NCBI RefSeq assembly: GCF_019967995.1
Contig: NZ_CP065377.1
Coordinates: forward strand, 1,612,001-1,676,000
DNA: 64,000 nucleotides
From: Faecalibacterium prausnitzii
GTDB taxonomy: Bacteria > Bacillota > Clostridia > Oscillospirales > Ruminococcaceae
Direction: 5' to 3'
Part shown: piece after piece, positions 62,891 through 64,000 of the stretch
How the letters are laid out: every line of letters starts with the position of its first letter
Position numbering within the stretch: position 1 is the first letter of the stretch
Translations under genes and position numbers: made by a program
The notes under the pieces: generated by a model
What the model saw: only the letters and a program-made list of their open reading frames with translations
The model's database searches: none
Told to the model about the DNA's origin: nothing

Positions 62891-62940
62891 AAAAAACAGC
62901 GCCGCAGAGGGCTTCGAACCTTCTGCGGCGCTGCTTTTTT
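62891..62940. terminator. Bidirectional terminator
   Basis: AGCGCCGCAGA pairs with TCTGCGGCGCT, with A/T runs on both sides, between convergent genes. Confidence 0.9.
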
Positions 62941-62966
62941 GAATTTGATTTCCGGGGAAATCCGCC

Positions 62967-64000
62967 TTACTCCAGACCGGCCATCTGCTTGACGGCCTTC
63001 ATGGCGAAGGTCAGGGTGCGGCCCATGGCCACGCCTGCCATCAGGCAGGGGTAGTTGTTGGCAAAGAAGCTGCCGGACATATCGCCGGTGATGTACAGGC
63101 CGGGCATGGGCTTATTGTCGTTGTCCAGAGCCTGCCCCTTCTCGTTGATGGCAATGCCCTGCTCGGTGGTCAGCAGAGAGGCACCCAGCCAGCAGCCATA
63201 GAACGGAGCCTTGCGGATCGCGCTCAGGCGGTATGCGGGCTTGCCGAAATCGGTATCCTCCTGGGCATCGTACAGCGCATTGTAGCGCTCGACGGTAGCG
63301 AGGAAGGTCTCCTTGGCGTCGCCGGTGAAGCCCAGCTTGTCGGCCAGCTCCTCGATGGTGTCGGCCTTGAAGAAGCAGCCTTCCGTTTCTGCATTCTCCA
63401 TCTGCTTCTTGATATAGTCCTCGCCTGCGTTGCGGGTCTGTGCGGAGCAGCCGATGGTGTGGAAGCGCTTGACGTCTTCCAGAATGTTGGCGTCGCAGAT
63501 CTGGGCATACACACGGCCCGGCTGGTGGGCAGCGGCATAGACGATGTCGTTGTAGGGGCAGCTTTCGTTGGCGAAGCGCTCACCGTTGCGGTTGACCTTC
63601 AGGAACGGCTGCGTGCCGGGGTTGTACTGCTTGATCTTGCCGGGGAACGCCTTGCCGCCAAACGCATTCTCACTGTCAACGTAGCCTCCATCCACGCCGG
63701 GAGCCACGATGCCGCGGTCGAACAGCATGGGGGCAGCTTCCTTGTCCAGATTTGCACCGGCCCAGACGGCGGCACGGATGCCGTAGCCCTTATCGGACGG
63801 AGAGTAGGAGCAGGCGGTGGTGACGGAGGTGCCCAGCGGGTCGAGCTGCTCCATCATGTAGGGGTTGCCGGGGAAGCCGCCGCAGGCCAGCAGAACGCCC
63901 TGATTGGCGTTGTAGCGGATGAAATGGTCGTCCTCGGTGCTCTGGGCGATGATGCCGGTGATGCGGCCGGAGGAATCCTTTTCAATTTTGGCGAGGCTGG
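62967..64000 (-). CDS. Flavoprotein of the fumarate reductase/FAD_binding_2 family (5' truncated by window)
   Basis: The C-terminal ~344 residues of a larger flavoprotein; the frame runs to the window edge, so the N-terminal FAD loop is not visible. ANQGVLLACGGFPGNPYMMEQ and the C-terminal PMPGLYITGDMSGSFFANNYPCLMAGVAMGRTLTFAMKA stretch are typical of fumarate reductase-like and 3-ketosteroid-like FAD proteins, the latter closing the FAD site. The substrate cannot be told from this part. Related flavoproteins in gut clostridia reduce enoates, urocanate or bile-acid ketones. Confidence 0.85.
   Translation of the reverse strand, partial: SLAKIEKDSSGRITGIIAQSTEDDHFIRYNANQGVLLACGGFPGNPYMMEQLDPLGTSVTTACSYSPSDKGYGIRAAVWAGANLDKEAAPMLFDRGIVAPGVDGGYVDSENAFGGKAFPGKIKQYNPGTQPFLKVNRNGERFANESCPYNDIVYAAAHQPGRVYAQICDANILEDVKRFHTIGCSAQTRNAGEDYIKKQMENAETEGCFFKADTIEELADKLGFTGDAKETFLATVERYNALYDAQEDTDFGKPAYRLSAIRKAPFYGCWLGASLLTTEQGIAINEKGQALDNDNKPMPGLYITGDMSGSFFANNYPCLMAGVAMGRTLTFAMKAVKQMAGLE

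Overview
The window looks like a chromosome segment of a GC-rich, anaerobic, butyrate-producing clostridial bacterium of the Oscillospirales/Ruminococcaceae type, most likely Faecalibacterium or a close relative. The basis is a complete thl-crt-hbd-bcd-etfB-etfA butyrate operon beside a butyryl-CoA:acetate CoA-transferase gene, spo0A next to spoIVB, and ordinary clostridial housekeeping genes. The genus is an inference; no rRNA gene is present.

Left end (1-6358): an integrative element of visibly lower GC sits at the 3' side of a tRNA-Leu(UAA) gene. It carries a tyrosine recombinase, an excisionase-type HTH protein, a RepA-like RecA-fold ATPase, an SF2 helicase-like protein, small unknown genes, and two candidate non-coding RNAs. 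The clearest RNA is a ~245-nt multi-hairpin transcript between the ATPase and integrase genes. The far end of the element lies outside the window.

6359-24572: tRNA-Leu, pncB (with a structured leader), guaB, an acyl-ACP thioesterase, the potABCD polyamine transporter (with a riboswitch-like leader), a Gld-type ABC exporter with a DUF4340 protein, rpmE, spo0A/spoIVB, two more tRNA-Leu genes, a secreted polysaccharide deacetylase and a membrane-anchored MerR regulator.

24573-31602: M18 aminopeptidase, then a DUF951-prfA-sua5-coaE-transglycosylase run, and divergent S1-domain and DUF4364 genes. 31603-42942: a ten-gene operon for a selenium-dependent molybdenum hydroxylase (three hydroxylase subunits, yqeC, selD, yedF, cysteine desulfurase, DUF3343, xdhC, yqeB), with a divergent mocA-like gene and a nucleobase permease. 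Together these suggest purine or related heterocycle uptake and oxidation by a Se/Mo enzyme.

43112-54679: a SipL-like DUF3794/LysM protein, the butyrate operon on the minus strand, coaD, and the divergent CoA-transferase gene followed by a permease-like membrane protein. The butyrate operon has GC-rich hairpins between several of its cistrons. 54847-64000: a radical SAM protein, oleate hydratase and its probable TetR-type regulator, proCBA, a methylglyoxal synthase-like protein that has lost its catalytic residues, and a partial flavoprotein reductase running off the right edge.

Most genes are packed in operons, many with ATGA stop/start overlaps. Promoter, operator and RNA calls were made by eye and are predictions.
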